In this document: piece by piece, positions 1-8,496 of the stretch
Layout: the number at the start of each line of letters is the position of its first letter
How positions within the stretch are numbered: the first letter of the stretch is position 1
DNA from: an uncultured Candidatus Pelagibacter sp.
GTDB lineage: Bacteria; Pseudomonadota; Alphaproteobacteria; Pelagibacterales; Pelagibacteraceae
DNA: 64,000 nucleotides
Assembly (NCBI GenBank): GCA_913030805.1
Contig: CAJWDL010000001.1
Location: 62,001-126,000, forward strand
Direction: 5' to 3'
Notes under the pieces: generated by a model
What the model saw: only the letters and a program-made list of their open reading frames with translations
Database searches by the model: none
Told to the model about the DNA's origin: nothing
Translations under genes and position numbers: made by a program

Positions 1-108
1 ATCCTCTGTTATGGTTCCATCATTTATTGGAACATTAAAATCAACTCTTAATAAGACTTTCTTTCCCTCAATATTTAGATTTTCATCTAATTTGTTTATT
101 TTAACCAT
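1..108 (-). CDS. pgk: Phosphoglycerate kinase, N-terminal fragment (runs off window start)
   Basis: The complement of bases 1-108 reads from an ATG at 106-108 into 36 codons containing KVLLRVDFNVPI, the N-terminal signature of phosphoglycerate kinase, which transfers phosphate from 1,3-bisphosphoglycerate to ADP in glycolysis, and the reverse in gluconeogenesis. The rest lies outside the window. It starts 6 bases after the gap stop codon on the same strand, so it is the third gene of a tkt-gap-pgk operon. The piece is short, but the motif and the position next to gap make the identity secure. Confidence 0.92.
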   Translation of the reverse strand, partial: MVKINKLDENLNIEGKKVLLRVDFNVPINDGTITED

Positions 109-114
109 TACGTA

Positions 115-1116
115 TTAAATCTTGCCGAAATAATTTGCCAAATCACACATTCTAGATGCAAAACCCCACTCATTATCGTACCAAGCAGAAACTTTTGCCA
201 TTTTGTTTTCTATCACCTTTGTTAACGTAAGGTCCACTATAGCAGAGTGAGGATTATGATTGAAATCAGAGGAAACAAGAGGTTCATTATTTATCTCTAA
301 AATATTTTTTAGTTTTGACTTTGAAGCTTTTATGAATGAATTATTTATTTCTTCTGCAGTTAAATTTTTTGATGAAGAAAATACGAATTCTATCAAAGAC
401 ACGTTGGGAGTTGGAACTCTGATTGAAATTCCTTCAATTTTCCCTTTTAGACTTGGAATAATGTCACCAAGAGATTTAGTGGCTCCCGTAGTTGTTGGTA
501 CCATTGAATTAGGAGCACTTCTTGCCCTTCTTAGATCTTTATGTGAATTATCCAATAATCTTTGATCAGTTGTGTAAGAATGTATTGTCGTCATAAAACC
601 TCTTTCAATTCCAAAATCTTCATTCAACGTCTGCGCGACGGGAGCAAGACAATTTGTGGTACAAGATGCAGCAGAAATTATTTGATCACCGGACTTTAAA
701 TTTTTTTCGTTAACTCCATAAATGATACTTTTTGCACCCTTACATGGAGCCGAAACAATAACTTTATTTGCACCAGAATTAATGTGTTGTGAAGATTTTT
801 CTTTTGTATTGAATTTGCCTGTACATTCTAAAACAATATTAACTTTATACTTTTTCCAATCTATTTTTGATATTTCATTTTCTTGGATCACATTTATTTT
901 TTTTTCACCAATATTAATTGCTTTTTCTGAGTGGTTAATTTTTGATTTTAATTTTCCATGCACGGTATCATTAATTAACAAGAAACTACTTGTTTCAGCA
1001 TTGCTTTTATTATTAATAGCTACTACTTCTAAATCTTTTCTATTTTGTTCAACAATAGACCTGAGTGTCATTCTTCCAATTCTACCAAATCCATTAATTC
1101 CAACTTTTAAAGTCAT
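115..1116 (-). CDS. gap: Glyceraldehyde-3-phosphate dehydrogenase
   Basis: 333 residues, the usual length. An N-terminal NAD-binding Rossmann motif (VGINGFGRIGR, residues 5-15) is followed by the catalytic loop SCTTNCLAP with the nucleophilic Cys near residue 152, and by a C-terminal WYDNEWGFASRM. The enzyme interconverts glyceraldehyde-3-phosphate and 1,3-bisphosphoglycerate in the cytoplasm. It lies between tkt (2-base gap) and pgk (6-base gap) on the same strand, so the three are almost certainly cotranscribed. Cofactor preference (NAD or NADP) cannot be settled by eye. Confidence 0.97.
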   Translation of the reverse strand: MTLKVGINGFGRIGRMTLRSIVEQNRKDLEVVAINNKSNAETSSFLLINDTVHGKLKSKINHSEKAINIGEKKINVIQENEISKIDWKKYKVNIVLECTGKFNTKEKSSQHINSGANKVIVSAPCKGAKSIIYGVNEKNLKSGDQIISAASCTTNCLAPVAQTLNEDFGIERGFMTTIHSYTTDQRLLDNSHKDLRRARSAPNSMVPTTTGATKSLGDIIPSLKGKIEGISIRVPTPNVSLIEFVFSSSKNLTAEEINNSFIKASKSKLKNILEINNEPLVSSDFNHNPHSAIVDLTLTKVIENKMAKVSAWYDNEWGFASRMCDLANYFGKI

Positions 1117-1118
1117 AA

Positions 1119-3101
1119 TTATTTATTTAATATTTTCCTTGTTAATTTTACAATATTGTCACTGGTTAAATTAAAATGTTCATAAATTTTTTTATATGGA
1201 GCGCTTTTTCCAAAAGATTTCATTCCCAAAGAAATTCCATTTGGGCCTACATACTTTTCCCAACCAAAAATACTACCTGCCTCAATTGAAATTTTTATTG
1301 ATTCTTTATCTATAATTTTTTCTCTGTATTCTTTTGATTGCTTATCGAACAATTCCTGGCACGGCATAGAAACTACTTTTGAATTGATATTTATGTTTTT
1401 TAGTTTTTTTTGAGCTTCCATCGCTATTTGGATTTCCGAACCAGATGCTACGAGAGTTACATCAGGAACAGTCTTAGTTTTTATTATTTCATAAGCTCCA
1501 CGTCTGCTCATATTTTTTTTTGAAAATGTTTCGGTAACAAATGGAAGTTTTTGTCTTGATAATGCTATCACGCTCGAATTAGTACTACTTTTTAGGGCGA
1601 TTTCCCAACATTCAAGTGTCTCAATTATGTCAGCAGGTCTAAATACGTTTAAGTTTGGAATTGCCCTTAATTGAAACAAATGTTCGATTGGTTGATGAGT
1701 GGGTCCATCTTCACCCAGCCCAATAGAATCATGGGAAAAAATATAAATCGCTTTTAAACCCATAAAAGCCGACAATCTTAGCGAAGGTTTACAATAGTCC
1801 GAAAAAATTAAAAAGGTTCCACCGTAAGGTATTATACCTCCGTGAAGAGCCATACCGTTCATAATTCCAGCCATAGCATGTTCCCGTACACCATAATGAA
1901 TATAATTTCCTTTAAAATTCGAAGGTTTAATAATCCTAGAGTGTTTAGTTTTCGTGTTGTTTGAACCACTTAAATCAGCGGATCCACCAATTAGTTCTGG
2001 TAGATTGTTTGTAATAGCTTCCAGAATTGAAGCAGAAGCTTTTCTTGAAGCTAAAGTTGGTTTTGAATCAAAAAATTTTCTTTTTTCTTTCTCTATAATT
2101 TTATCAAGATTTTTTGGTAATTTTCCATTAATTAGCCTGGTAAACTCATCTTTTATTTTCTTTCCTTTTTTATTGTAAATACTTTTCCATTTTTTTTCTT
2201 GTAGATTTCCTTTTTTTCCAATTTTTCTCCACTCACTTAGCGCATTTTTTGGAATTTTAAATGAACCATATTTCCATTTCAATTTTTTTCTAACCAATTG
2301 TACTTCTTTACTTCCAAGAGCCGCTCCATGGGAAGACTCCTTGCCCGATTTGTTAGGAGAACCATATCCAATTATTGTTTTACATGAAATTAAACTTGGT
2401 TTTTTTGATTTTAATGTATTTTTAATAGCTCTTGAAATTTGTTTTTCATTATGGCCGTTTACTTCTTGAAAAGACCAGCCATAACTTTCAAATCTTTTTT
2501 TGTAATTATCAGATACCGTCAATTTCGTCGGACCATCTATAGATATTTTGTTGTTATCAAAAAAAACCACAAGATTTTTTAGTTTTAGATGTCCAGCTAA
2601 ACTCATAGCTTCGTGGCTTATTCCCTCCATTAGGTCTCCATCACTAGCGACCACATAGGTTTTGTGATTAATTAAATTTGAACCAAATTTTTTTTTCAAT
2701 ATTTCTTCCGCAATGGCCATGCCAACAGCGTTAGATAGACCTTGTCCCAAAGGGCCTGTTGTAGTTTCTATTCCGGAATTTTTTTTATATTCTGGGTGAC
2801 CAGCACAAATAGAATTTAACTGTCTGAAATTTTGAATATCCTTTAATGAAATACTTTTATATCCGGTTAAATAAAGTAAAGAATATAAAAGCATCGATCC
2901 GTGCCCGGCTGATAGCACGAAACGATCTCTGTTAAACCAACTAGGATTTTTCGGATTAAACCTTAAGTAGTATTTGAATAATACCGTTGCAACATCAGCC
3001 ATTCCCATGGGCATACCTGGATGGCCAGAATTGGCGTTTTCTACTGCATCTATAGATAAAAATCTTATTGTGTTGGATAATTCTTTTAAGAGATTGTTCA
3101 C
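1119..3101 (-). CDS. tkt: Transketolase
   Basis: 660 residues, full length. Visible motifs are SGHPGMPMG near residue 25, the thiamine diphosphate motif GDGDLMEGISHEA near 155, the pyrimidine-domain stretch LGEDGPTHQPIEHL near 465, and a C-terminal transketolase domain. It moves two-carbon ketol units between sugar phosphates in the non-oxidative pentose phosphate pathway. It is first of the tkt-gap-pgk operon and is transcribed away from the DUF4164-zapA pair, with which it shares a 56-base intergenic region that should hold both promoters. Confidence 0.97.
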   Translation of the reverse strand: MNNLLKELSNTIRFLSIDAVENANSGHPGMPMGMADVATVLFKYYLRFNPKNPSWFNRDRFVLSAGHGSMLLYSLLYLTGYKSISLKDIQNFRQLNSICAGHPEYKKNSGIETTTGPLGQGLSNAVGMAIAEEILKKKFGSNLINHKTYVVASDGDLMEGISHEAMSLAGHLKLKNLVVFFDNNKISIDGPTKLTVSDNYKKRFESYGWSFQEVNGHNEKQISRAIKNTLKSKKPSLISCKTIIGYGSPNKSGKESSHGAALGSKEVQLVRKKLKWKYGSFKIPKNALSEWRKIGKKGNLQEKKWKSIYNKKGKKIKDEFTRLINGKLPKNLDKIIEKEKRKFFDSKPTLASRKASASILEAITNNLPELIGGSADLSGSNNTKTKHSRIIKPSNFKGNYIHYGVREHAMAGIMNGMALHGGIIPYGGTFLIFSDYCKPSLRLSAFMGLKAIYIFSHDSIGLGEDGPTHQPIEHLFQLRAIPNLNVFRPADIIETLECWEIALKSSTNSSVIALSRQKLPFVTETFSKKNMSRRGAYEIIKTKTVPDVTLVASGSEIQIAMEAQKKLKNININSKVVSMPCQELFDKQSKEYREKIIDKESIKISIEAGSIFGWEKYVGPNGISLGMKSFGKSAPYKKIYEHFNLTSDNIVKLTRKILNK

Positions 3102-3157
3102 TTTAAAACCTATATAGACTTGGTTAATTCAAATCAATAATATGATGGAATTTATAA

Positions 3158-3481
3158 ATGAAAAATTTGGAAGAAAAAGAAAAAAAATTACAGTCTGCAC
3201 TGTCAAAACTCGAGACTTTAAAATTAAATTTCGATGATTTAAGTGCAAATATTTCAATTATAGAGAATCAAAAAAATCAATTAAAGATTGAAAAGGAAGA
3301 ATTGCAACAAAAATATAAAAATTTAAATAATGAACATCAAAATTTAAAACATAACTTAGAAAAAGTTAATTTAGAAGCTATCAAAAAATTTGAAAATCAA
3401 AATAAATTTACCAAAAAAGTTGATGAGCTGAATCAAGAAACAGATAGTTTGATAGAAGAAATAGACAAATGGCAAACGTAA
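3158..3481 (+). CDS. DUF4164-like coiled-coil protein
   Basis: 107 residues, nearly all charged or heptad-forming (Glu, Lys, Leu, Asn), predicted to be one long coiled coil from about residue 5 to 95, with no signal peptide or membrane segment. Alphaproteobacteria often carry a small coiled-coil protein of the DUF4164 type directly before zapA, and this gene overlaps zapA by 13 bases, so translational coupling is likely. Its biochemical role is not known. A link to ZapA and division is an inference from position. The sequence itself is too low in complexity for firm family assignment. Confidence 0.75.
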   Translation: MKNLEEKEKKLQSALSKLETLKLNFDDLSANISIIENQKNQLKIEKEELQQKYKNLNNEHQNLKHNLEKVNLEAIKKFENQNKFTKKVDELNQETDSLIEEIDKWQT

Positions 3482-3915
3482 ATATTAAATTTAATGGAAA
3501 AGACTATCTTCTATCTTGCGATGATGGACAAGAGGAAAGTTTGAAAGAATTAGCTAACCATTTAAGCAATAAATTTAATAAATTAAAATCAGATTTAGGA
3601 AATATAGGTGAAAATAAACTTTTATTAATTTCATCAATTAAAGTTATTGATGAGTATTACGATCTATTAAAAAAAATTGAGTCTAAAAAAAAGGAATTTA
3701 ATAATTTGTCAGAAAAATTTAAGGAACTAAAGTCATTGGTGATAGACTACAAAGAAGACAAGGATAATGAAATAGGTAAACTAAAAGAGGATTTAAATAA
3801 GTTTAAAATGATGGCGGATGAAAATAATGATATTTATGAAAAGATGCTTGATACGGCCACAGAATCTATCGAAAAATTTATTCAAAGTTCCTCAAAAGAT
3901 GAAAGACTGCAATAG
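3469..3915 (+). CDS. zapA: ZapA-type cell division protein
   Basis: 148 residues. The first 50 (VNIKFNGKDYLLSCDDGQEE, then a helix) match the ZapA fold, which bundles FtsZ protofilaments at the division ring; the remainder is a long coiled coil. It is longer than Escherichia coli ZapA (about 110), as is common in alphaproteobacteria. It overlaps the preceding coiled-coil gene by 13 bases and its stop codon directly abuts the next gene's ATG. The zapA-formyl-THF cyclo-ligase pairing is conserved widely in proteobacteria. Confidence 0.85.
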   Translation: MANVNIKFNGKDYLLSCDDGQEESLKELANHLSNKFNKLKSDLGNIGENKLLLISSIKVIDEYYDLLKKIESKKKEFNNLSEKFKELKSLVIDYKEDKDNEIGKLKEDLNKFKMMADENNDIYEKMLDTATESIEKFIQSSSKDERLQ

Positions 3916-4506
3916 ATGCAGGTTAATAAGTCATTTTTAAGATTAAAGTTTATTAAAAAAAGAAGAAAATTATACTCAACAAATTTTTTTTTTTCATTTG
4001 ATGATATTTTTTTTTTAATAAAAAAAAACTTTTCAAAGAAAAAACCTTCAATTGCTGGCTATTATCCATCTAATTTTGAAGTTAATATTTTAGATTTATT
4101 ATCTCGGGCATGTAAAAAAAATTTTAAAGTTGGTCTCCCAGTAATTAAAAAAGATTATAAAATAGATTTTAAGTACTGGATTCCAAATGAGCCTTTGTAT
4201 GTAAATAATTATGGAATCTTAGAACCCAAAAAACAAAATATAACATTTAAGCCTGATATAATTTTAGTACCCCTGGTTGCTTTTGACAGGAACTTGAACC
4301 GTATAGGATATGGAAAGGGTTATTATGACAGAGCCTTAAAGTATTTGGCATCTAAAAAAAAGATATTAACTATTGGAATGGCTTTTTCTTTTCAAGAAGC
4401 TTCTATTATTCCTACAAATCAATATGATTATAATTTAGATTGTATTTTAACTAATAGAAATTTAATTTATAGGAAGAAGGTCAATGAAAATTTTATTTTT
4501 AGGTGA
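3916..4506 (+). CDS. 5-formyltetrahydrofolate cyclo-ligase
   Basis: 196 residues. The C-terminal part has the family signature LVPLVAFDRNLNRIGYGKGYYDRAL (about 115-139, with the substrate-loop GYGKGYYDR), and the N-terminus carries the basic KxxRRK region. The enzyme uses ATP to turn 5-formyl-THF into 5,10-methenyl-THF, returning folate to the one-carbon pool. The ATG follows the zapA stop with no gap, and the 3' end overlaps the next gene by 23 bases. No 6S RNA can fit between zapA and this gene, unlike in enterobacteria. Confidence 0.92.
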   Translation: MQVNKSFLRLKFIKKRRKLYSTNFFFSFDDIFFLIKKNFSKKKPSIAGYYPSNFEVNILDLLSRACKKNFKVGLPVIKKDYKIDFKYWIPNEPLYVNNYGILEPKKQNITFKPDIILVPLVAFDRNLNRIGYGKGYYDRALKYLASKKKILTIGMAFSFQEASIIPTNQYDYNLDCILTNRNLIYRKKVNENFIFR

Positions 4507-5293
4507 TATAGCTGGCCCTTCAGGATGTAAGGCAGTGCAAGGTTATTTACCTCAAATTAAAAAAAAAAATAAAATAGATTTTGTAATAGCAAATGGAGAA
4601 AATGCATCAGAAGCAGGCGTTGGAATTACTGAAAAAAATGCAGAAGATATATTTAATGCTGGAGTCAATGTAATTACAAGCGGTAACCATATTTGGGATC
4701 AAAAAGAAACAATAGAGCATATAGCAAAAGAAAAAAGACTTCTAAGACCTGAAAATTTAATCGAAGGCACACCCGGAAAAGGCTTTGAAATTTATAATGT
4801 TCCTTCGGGAGAAAAAATAGCAGTATTGAATTTGATGGGAAATATTTTTATGAAAAAATGTGAAGATGTTTTTAAGACAGCAGAAAAAATATTTAACAAA
4901 TTTAAACTTAAAAGAGATGCAGATTTTATCGTTGTAGATTTTCACGGAGAAATCACAAGTGAAAAGATGGCAATGGGACACTATTTAGATGGCAAAGCAA
5001 CGTTGGTTATTGGTACCCACACACACGTACCGACGTCTGATTTTAGAGTTTTAGAAAACGGCACAGCTTATCAAAGTGATGCTGGAATGTGCGGGGACTA
5101 TAATTCAGTAATTGGAATGAATAAGGAAAATTCCCTTAAAAAATTTTTCAACAATAAAGAAGCCAAAAAACATTTTCCTTCACTAGGTGAGGCAACATTG
5201 TCTGGAATAATAGTAGATGGAGATTTAAATACTGGTTTAGCAAAGTCAGCAAAACAGTTCCTTTTTGGCGGCGTATTAAAGGAAGTTAATTAA
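4484..5293 (+). CDS. YmdB-family metallophosphoesterase
   Basis: 269 residues, matching the TIGR00282/YmdB family. It has FLGDIAGPSG at residues 5-14 (metal-binding Asp), ANGENASEAGVGIT near 38, TSGNHIWDQ near 68, DFHGEITSEK near 152 and the metal site VIGTHTHVPTSD near 178. Bacillus YmdB is a 2',3'-cyclic nucleotide phosphodiesterase; the physiological substrate in alphaproteobacteria is not established. The start overlaps the cyclo-ligase gene by 23 bases and one base separates the stop from yebC, so the block is tightly coupled. Confidence 0.9.
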   Translation: MKILFLGDIAGPSGCKAVQGYLPQIKKKNKIDFVIANGENASEAGVGITEKNAEDIFNAGVNVITSGNHIWDQKETIEHIAKEKRLLRPENLIEGTPGKGFEIYNVPSGEKIAVLNLMGNIFMKKCEDVFKTAEKIFNKFKLKRDADFIVVDFHGEITSEKMAMGHYLDGKATLVIGTHTHVPTSDFRVLENGTAYQSDAGMCGDYNSVIGMNKENSLKKFFNNKEAKKHFPSLGEATLSGIIVDGDLNTGLAKSAKQFLFGGVLKEVN

Positions 5294-5294
5294 T

Positions 5295-6023
5295 ATGGCA
5301 GGGCATTCACATTGGGCTGGTATTAAGCATAAAAAAGGAAGAGCAGATAAACAAAAATCAAAAATTTTTTCTAAGATTTCAAAAGAAATTACGGTAGCTG
5401 CCAAGTTAGGAGACAAAGATCCAAATATGAATTTTAGATTAAGATCTGCGATTCAATTAGCCAGATCGGCTAACATGCCCAAAGAAAATGTTGAAAGAGC
5501 CATTAGTAAGTCGGAGGCTAACCAAAATATCAACTATAGTTGTATAAGATACGAGGGCATGGGACCGGGAAATATATATATTATAGTTGAAACTTTAACT
5601 GATAACAAAAATAGGACAGCTTCCAATGTTAGAACGATTTTTCAAAAGTATGGAGGAACTCTTGGTACTACGGGAGTAGCTTCGCACAATTTTAAGCAAT
5701 TGGGAATTATTAGAATTGAAAAAAAAACTATTTCAGATGAAGTAATATTGGAATTAGCCGTTGAAGCGGGAGCCGAAGAATGCATTTCTAATGAAAACTT
5801 TCATGAAATATTTTGTGCTAAAGAACAATTTTATGAAGTTAAAACGGCAATTGAAAAAAAAGTTGATATTTTTATCCATTCAGGAATTGAATGGCATCCT
5901 TTAAATCAATTGAATCTAAAAGAAGATCAATATAAATCTGCTGTTAATTTATTAGAATCTCTAGAAGAAGATGACGATGTACAGAACGTTTATACAAATT
6001 TAAAAGGGAAAAAGTTAAATTAA
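5295..6023 (+). CDS. yebC: YebC/PmpR-family regulator
   Basis: 242 residues with the classic N-terminus MAGHSHWAGIKHKKGRADKQKSKIFSK and the three-domain YebC layout, including the NVRTIFQKYGGTLGTTGVASHNF region near 110-135. YebC proteins have been described as DNA-binding regulators and more recently as translation factors that relieve ribosome stalling on proline runs; either role could apply here. In many alphaproteobacteria the gene precedes ruvC. That order is kept here, although the downstream RuvC is unusual. Only 3 bases separate the two genes. Confidence 0.95.
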   Translation: MAGHSHWAGIKHKKGRADKQKSKIFSKISKEITVAAKLGDKDPNMNFRLRSAIQLARSANMPKENVERAISKSEANQNINYSCIRYEGMGPGNIYIIVETLTDNKNRTASNVRTIFQKYGGTLGTTGVASHNFKQLGIIRIEKKTISDEVILELAVEAGAEECISNENFHEIFCAKEQFYEVKTAIEKKVDIFIHSGIEWHPLNQLNLKEDQYKSAVNLLESLEEDDDVQNVYTNLKGKKLN

Positions 6024-6026
6024 CAA

Positions 6027-6509
6027 ATGATAATTTTTGGAATAGATCCTGGTGTAAGCGGGGCAATTTGTGTTTTAAAAGAAGGTAAAATTTTGGAAGT
6101 TTATGAAATGCCAACAATGATAGATGGAAAAAAAAATAAAAGACAAGTGAATGGCGCAGAAGTAACTAATATTTTTCTAAAAGAATTAAATAACAAATAT
6201 AAAGCAAAAGTTGTTGTTGAACATGTAACAGCGATGCCAGGACAAGGAGTAACAAGCATGTTCAATTTTGGCCAATCGTTTGGTGTACTGAAAGGCATAT
6301 GTGCAGCATTAAAACTGCCAATTTATTTTGTGAGACCTGTAAAATGGAAAAAACATTTTAACCTAATCAAAACAAATAAAGATGCTAGTCGCACTAAAGT
6401 TATTGAAATTTTTCCATATATTTCCTCAAAAATATCAAGAAAAAAAGACTCAAATAAAGCAGATTCAATATTAATTGGTAAATATTTTGAGGAAACCCAG
6501 AATACATGA
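6027..6509 (+). CDS. Divergent RuvC-like Holliday junction resolvase
   Basis: 160 residues with an RNase H-like fold. It shows IFGIDPGVSGAICV at 3-16 (first catalytic Asp), KVVVEHVTAMPGQG near 60 (catalytic Glu), MFNFGQSFGVLKG near 80 and a C-terminal NKADSILIGKY with one clear Asp. The fourth acidic position of cellular RuvC, three residues before that Asp, is Asn here. The pattern (single ADS.L, strong MF.FG.S.G) looks more like the RuvC-like nucleases of phages and some streamlined bacteria than like E. coli RuvC. It sits where ruvCAB normally lies between yebC and tolQ, but ruvA, ruvB and ybgC are absent. Activity on Holliday junctions is inferred. Confidence 0.8.
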   Translation: MIIFGIDPGVSGAICVLKEGKILEVYEMPTMIDGKKNKRQVNGAEVTNIFLKELNNKYKAKVVVEHVTAMPGQGVTSMFNFGQSFGVLKGICAALKLPIYFVRPVKWKKHFNLIKTNKDASRTKVIEIFPYISSKISRKKDSNKADSILIGKYFEETQNT

Positions 6510-6566
6510 ATTTAATTAGAATAACACTGACAAATTCATGACACATTTTAGTGTAATTTAATTTCA

Positions 6567-7247
6567 ATGGAAGCAGAAATAGCAACACAGGCAGTTGGAC
6601 TAACAAGCTCTACGGATTTTTCATTAATAAATCTTTTTTTTAGGGCAGACATTGTCGTAAAAAGTGTAATTATTATTTTAATTTTGGCCTCAATTTATTC
6701 TTGGGCATTGATATTTGATAAATATAGGCTTTTTAAAAGAATTCATAAAAGCTCTTCAATTTTTGAAGATAAGTTTTGGAGTTCAAAATCTGCAGAAAAT
6801 TTTTATAACAGTCTTCCAAACAAAACTAGAGATCCTATAGCAAATATATTTCGGTCTGCTATGGTTGAATTAATCAGATCAAAGTCTAAAAATAGCACCA
6901 TCCAAACTGTGAGAGTTACTAGAGTTTTAGAAATTTCGACAGATAAAGAAATTCAATCTATTGAAAAAAATTTTTCTTTTTTAGCAACGGTAGGATCTAC
7001 AGCGCCATTTATTGGATTATTTGGAACAGTTTGGGGTATCATGAACTCTTTTCAATCAATAGCAATATCTAGAAACACAAGTTTAGCTATAGTTGCGCCG
7101 GGAATCGCAGAAGCGCTATTTGCAACGGCATTGGGTTTGCTTGCAGCAGTGCCTGCTGTTGTGGCGTACAATAAGTTCAATAATGAGTCTAGAATATACG
7201 GAAGAAGAATAGAAAATTTTACAAAAAAATTTTTATCAATCATCTAA
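6567..7247 (+). CDS. tolQ: TolQ inner-membrane proton channel subunit
   Basis: 226 residues of the TolQ/ExbB/MotA family. A first membrane helix lies near residues 30-52 (VKSVIIILILASIYSWALIF), and the conserved pair lies around 130-190 with the motif GLFGTVWGIMNSF and GIAEALFATALGLLAAVPAVVAYN. With TolR it forms the proton-driven motor that energises TolA during cell constriction. It is first gene of the tolQRAB-pal-cpoB cluster. 57 bases separate it from the RuvC-like gene, enough for a promoter, though I could not pick one out with confidence. Confidence 0.96.
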   Translation: MEAEIATQAVGLTSSTDFSLINLFFRADIVVKSVIIILILASIYSWALIFDKYRLFKRIHKSSSIFEDKFWSSKSAENFYNSLPNKTRDPIANIFRSAMVELIRSKSKNSTIQTVRVTRVLEISTDKEIQSIEKNFSFLATVGSTAPFIGLFGTVWGIMNSFQSIAISRNTSLAIVAPGIAEALFATALGLLAAVPAVVAYNKFNNESRIYGRRIENFTKKFLSII

Positions 7248-7255
7248 TTTAAAAT

Positions 7256-7672
7256 ATGGCATTCAAATATAATCGCTCACAGACGGAACCAATGAGCGAA
7301 ATCAATGTTACACCCTTTGTTGATGTGATGTTAGTTTTGTTGATTATATTTATGGTTACAGCACCATTATTAACTGTTGGTGTCCCTGTAGATTTGCCAG
7401 AAAGTTCCGCTGATTCCCTGCCTGAAGATCAGGAACCTTTAACGTTGTCAATTAACTCGAAGGGTGAAATCTTTATTCAAGAACATCAAGTTGAGTACGA
7501 CAAAGTAGTAGCTAAAATTTTGGCTATTGCGAAAAATAGAACTGATACAAGAATTTATGTTAGGGGGGACAAAACAATAAATTATGGAAGAGTTTTAGAG
7601 ATTATGGGTATGCTATCTGGCTCGGGTTTTACCAAGGTAGCTTTAATATCCGAACCTTATAAACAACGGTAA
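7256..7672 (+). CDS. tolR: TolR biopolymer transport protein
   Basis: 138 residues of the ExbD/TolR family. A short cytoplasmic N-terminus ends in SEINVTPFVDVMLVLLIIFMV (from about residue 14), whose membrane Asp is the proton-relay residue of the family. A periplasmic domain of about 90 residues follows. It works with TolQ as the ion-driven stator coupled to TolA. Eight bases separate it from tolQ and 17 from tolA, consistent with one transcript. Confidence 0.96.
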   Translation: MAFKYNRSQTEPMSEINVTPFVDVMLVLLIIFMVTAPLLTVGVPVDLPESSADSLPEDQEPLTLSINSKGEIFIQEHQVEYDKVVAKILAIAKNRTDTRIYVRGDKTINYGRVLEIMGMLSGSGFTKVALISEPYKQR

Positions 7673-7689
7673 TTTATTTATTTTAATGA

Positions 7690-8496
7690 ATGAACAAAAG
7701 TATTTTTTTATCAGCCATTTTTCACATTATAATTATTAGTTTAACAGCCATAAGTTTTCCTTATATGATAAGAAAACCAATTGATTTACCTCCAATTATA
7801 TCAGTAGAGTTAATACAAATTTCTGATTTTACCAACATTCCCTACGCCCCCAAAGCAAAAAAGATTTTGGAGAAGATTAAGAAAGAAAAAGAGAGGGTAG
7901 TTTCAGAACAGGCTCCTCCAAAGATAGTCAAAAAAGAAAAACCCGATGCGATTCCCCTTCCAAAAGATGCAAAAAAAAAGAAAAAAATAAAAACTAAAAA
8001 ACAAAATCCCAAAAAAATTGAATCTGAAATAAAGCAAGTATCAGAATTTGAAAAAAAAGAGCTTTTCGATCCTGATCAAATTGCAGCATTAATTGATAAA
8101 TCTAAAGTCGAAACAGCTGAAACTATGCATAAAAGTGATAAACTCACCCAAAGTCAGGACAAAAATTTCATAGCATCTGGTTTAACGCTAAGTGAAGAAG
8201 ATGCATTAAAGGCCCAAATATTTGGTTGCTGGAGTATTCCCCTGGGTTTACCTTATAACGAAAATTTATTAGTAAGAATTAAACTAAAATTAAAAACAGA
8301 TGGTACAGTAATTAAATCAGAAATTTTAGATCATGTAAGAATGAATACACCAGGACAAGGTTTTTATAAAGTATTAGCCGAAAGTGCGTTAAGGGCAATT
8401 AGGTTATGTCAACCATTAAGAGTTCCAACAACAGGTTATGATAGATGGAAGGATTTACAGCTTAATTTTGATGCGAACGAAATGCTAAAAGGATGA
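7690..8496 (+). CDS. tolA: TolA-like periplasm-spanning protein
   Basis: 268 residues. A single N-terminal membrane anchor (residues 4-24) leads to a Lys/Glu/Pro-rich linker (about 55-150) and a C-terminal domain from about 170 with [12 protein letters not shown] and a TonB/TolA-like ending. TolA links the TolQR motor to TolB and Pal at the outer membrane. The linker is much shorter than in enterobacteria, as is usual in alphaproteobacteria. The stop overlaps tolB by 4 bases. The assignment rests on architecture and position more than on sequence identity. Confidence 0.9.
   Translation: MNKSIFLSAIFHIIIISLTAISFPYMIRKPIDLPPIISVELIQISDFTNIPYAPKAKKILEKIKKEKERVVSEQAPPKIVKKEKPDAIPLPKDAKKKKKIKTKKQNPKKIESEIKQVSEFEKKELFDPDQIAALIDKSKVETAETMHKSDKLTQSQDKNFIASGLTLSEEDALKAQIFGCWSIPLGLPYNENLLVRIKLKLKTDGTVIKSEILDHVRMNTPGQGFYKVLAESALRAIRLCQPLRVPTTGYDRWKDLQLNFDANEMLKG

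Noticed and set aside
3900..3930. Place for 6S RNA between zapA and the cyclo-ligase gene
   Set aside because: The two genes abut with no space, so no 6S RNA can lie here.
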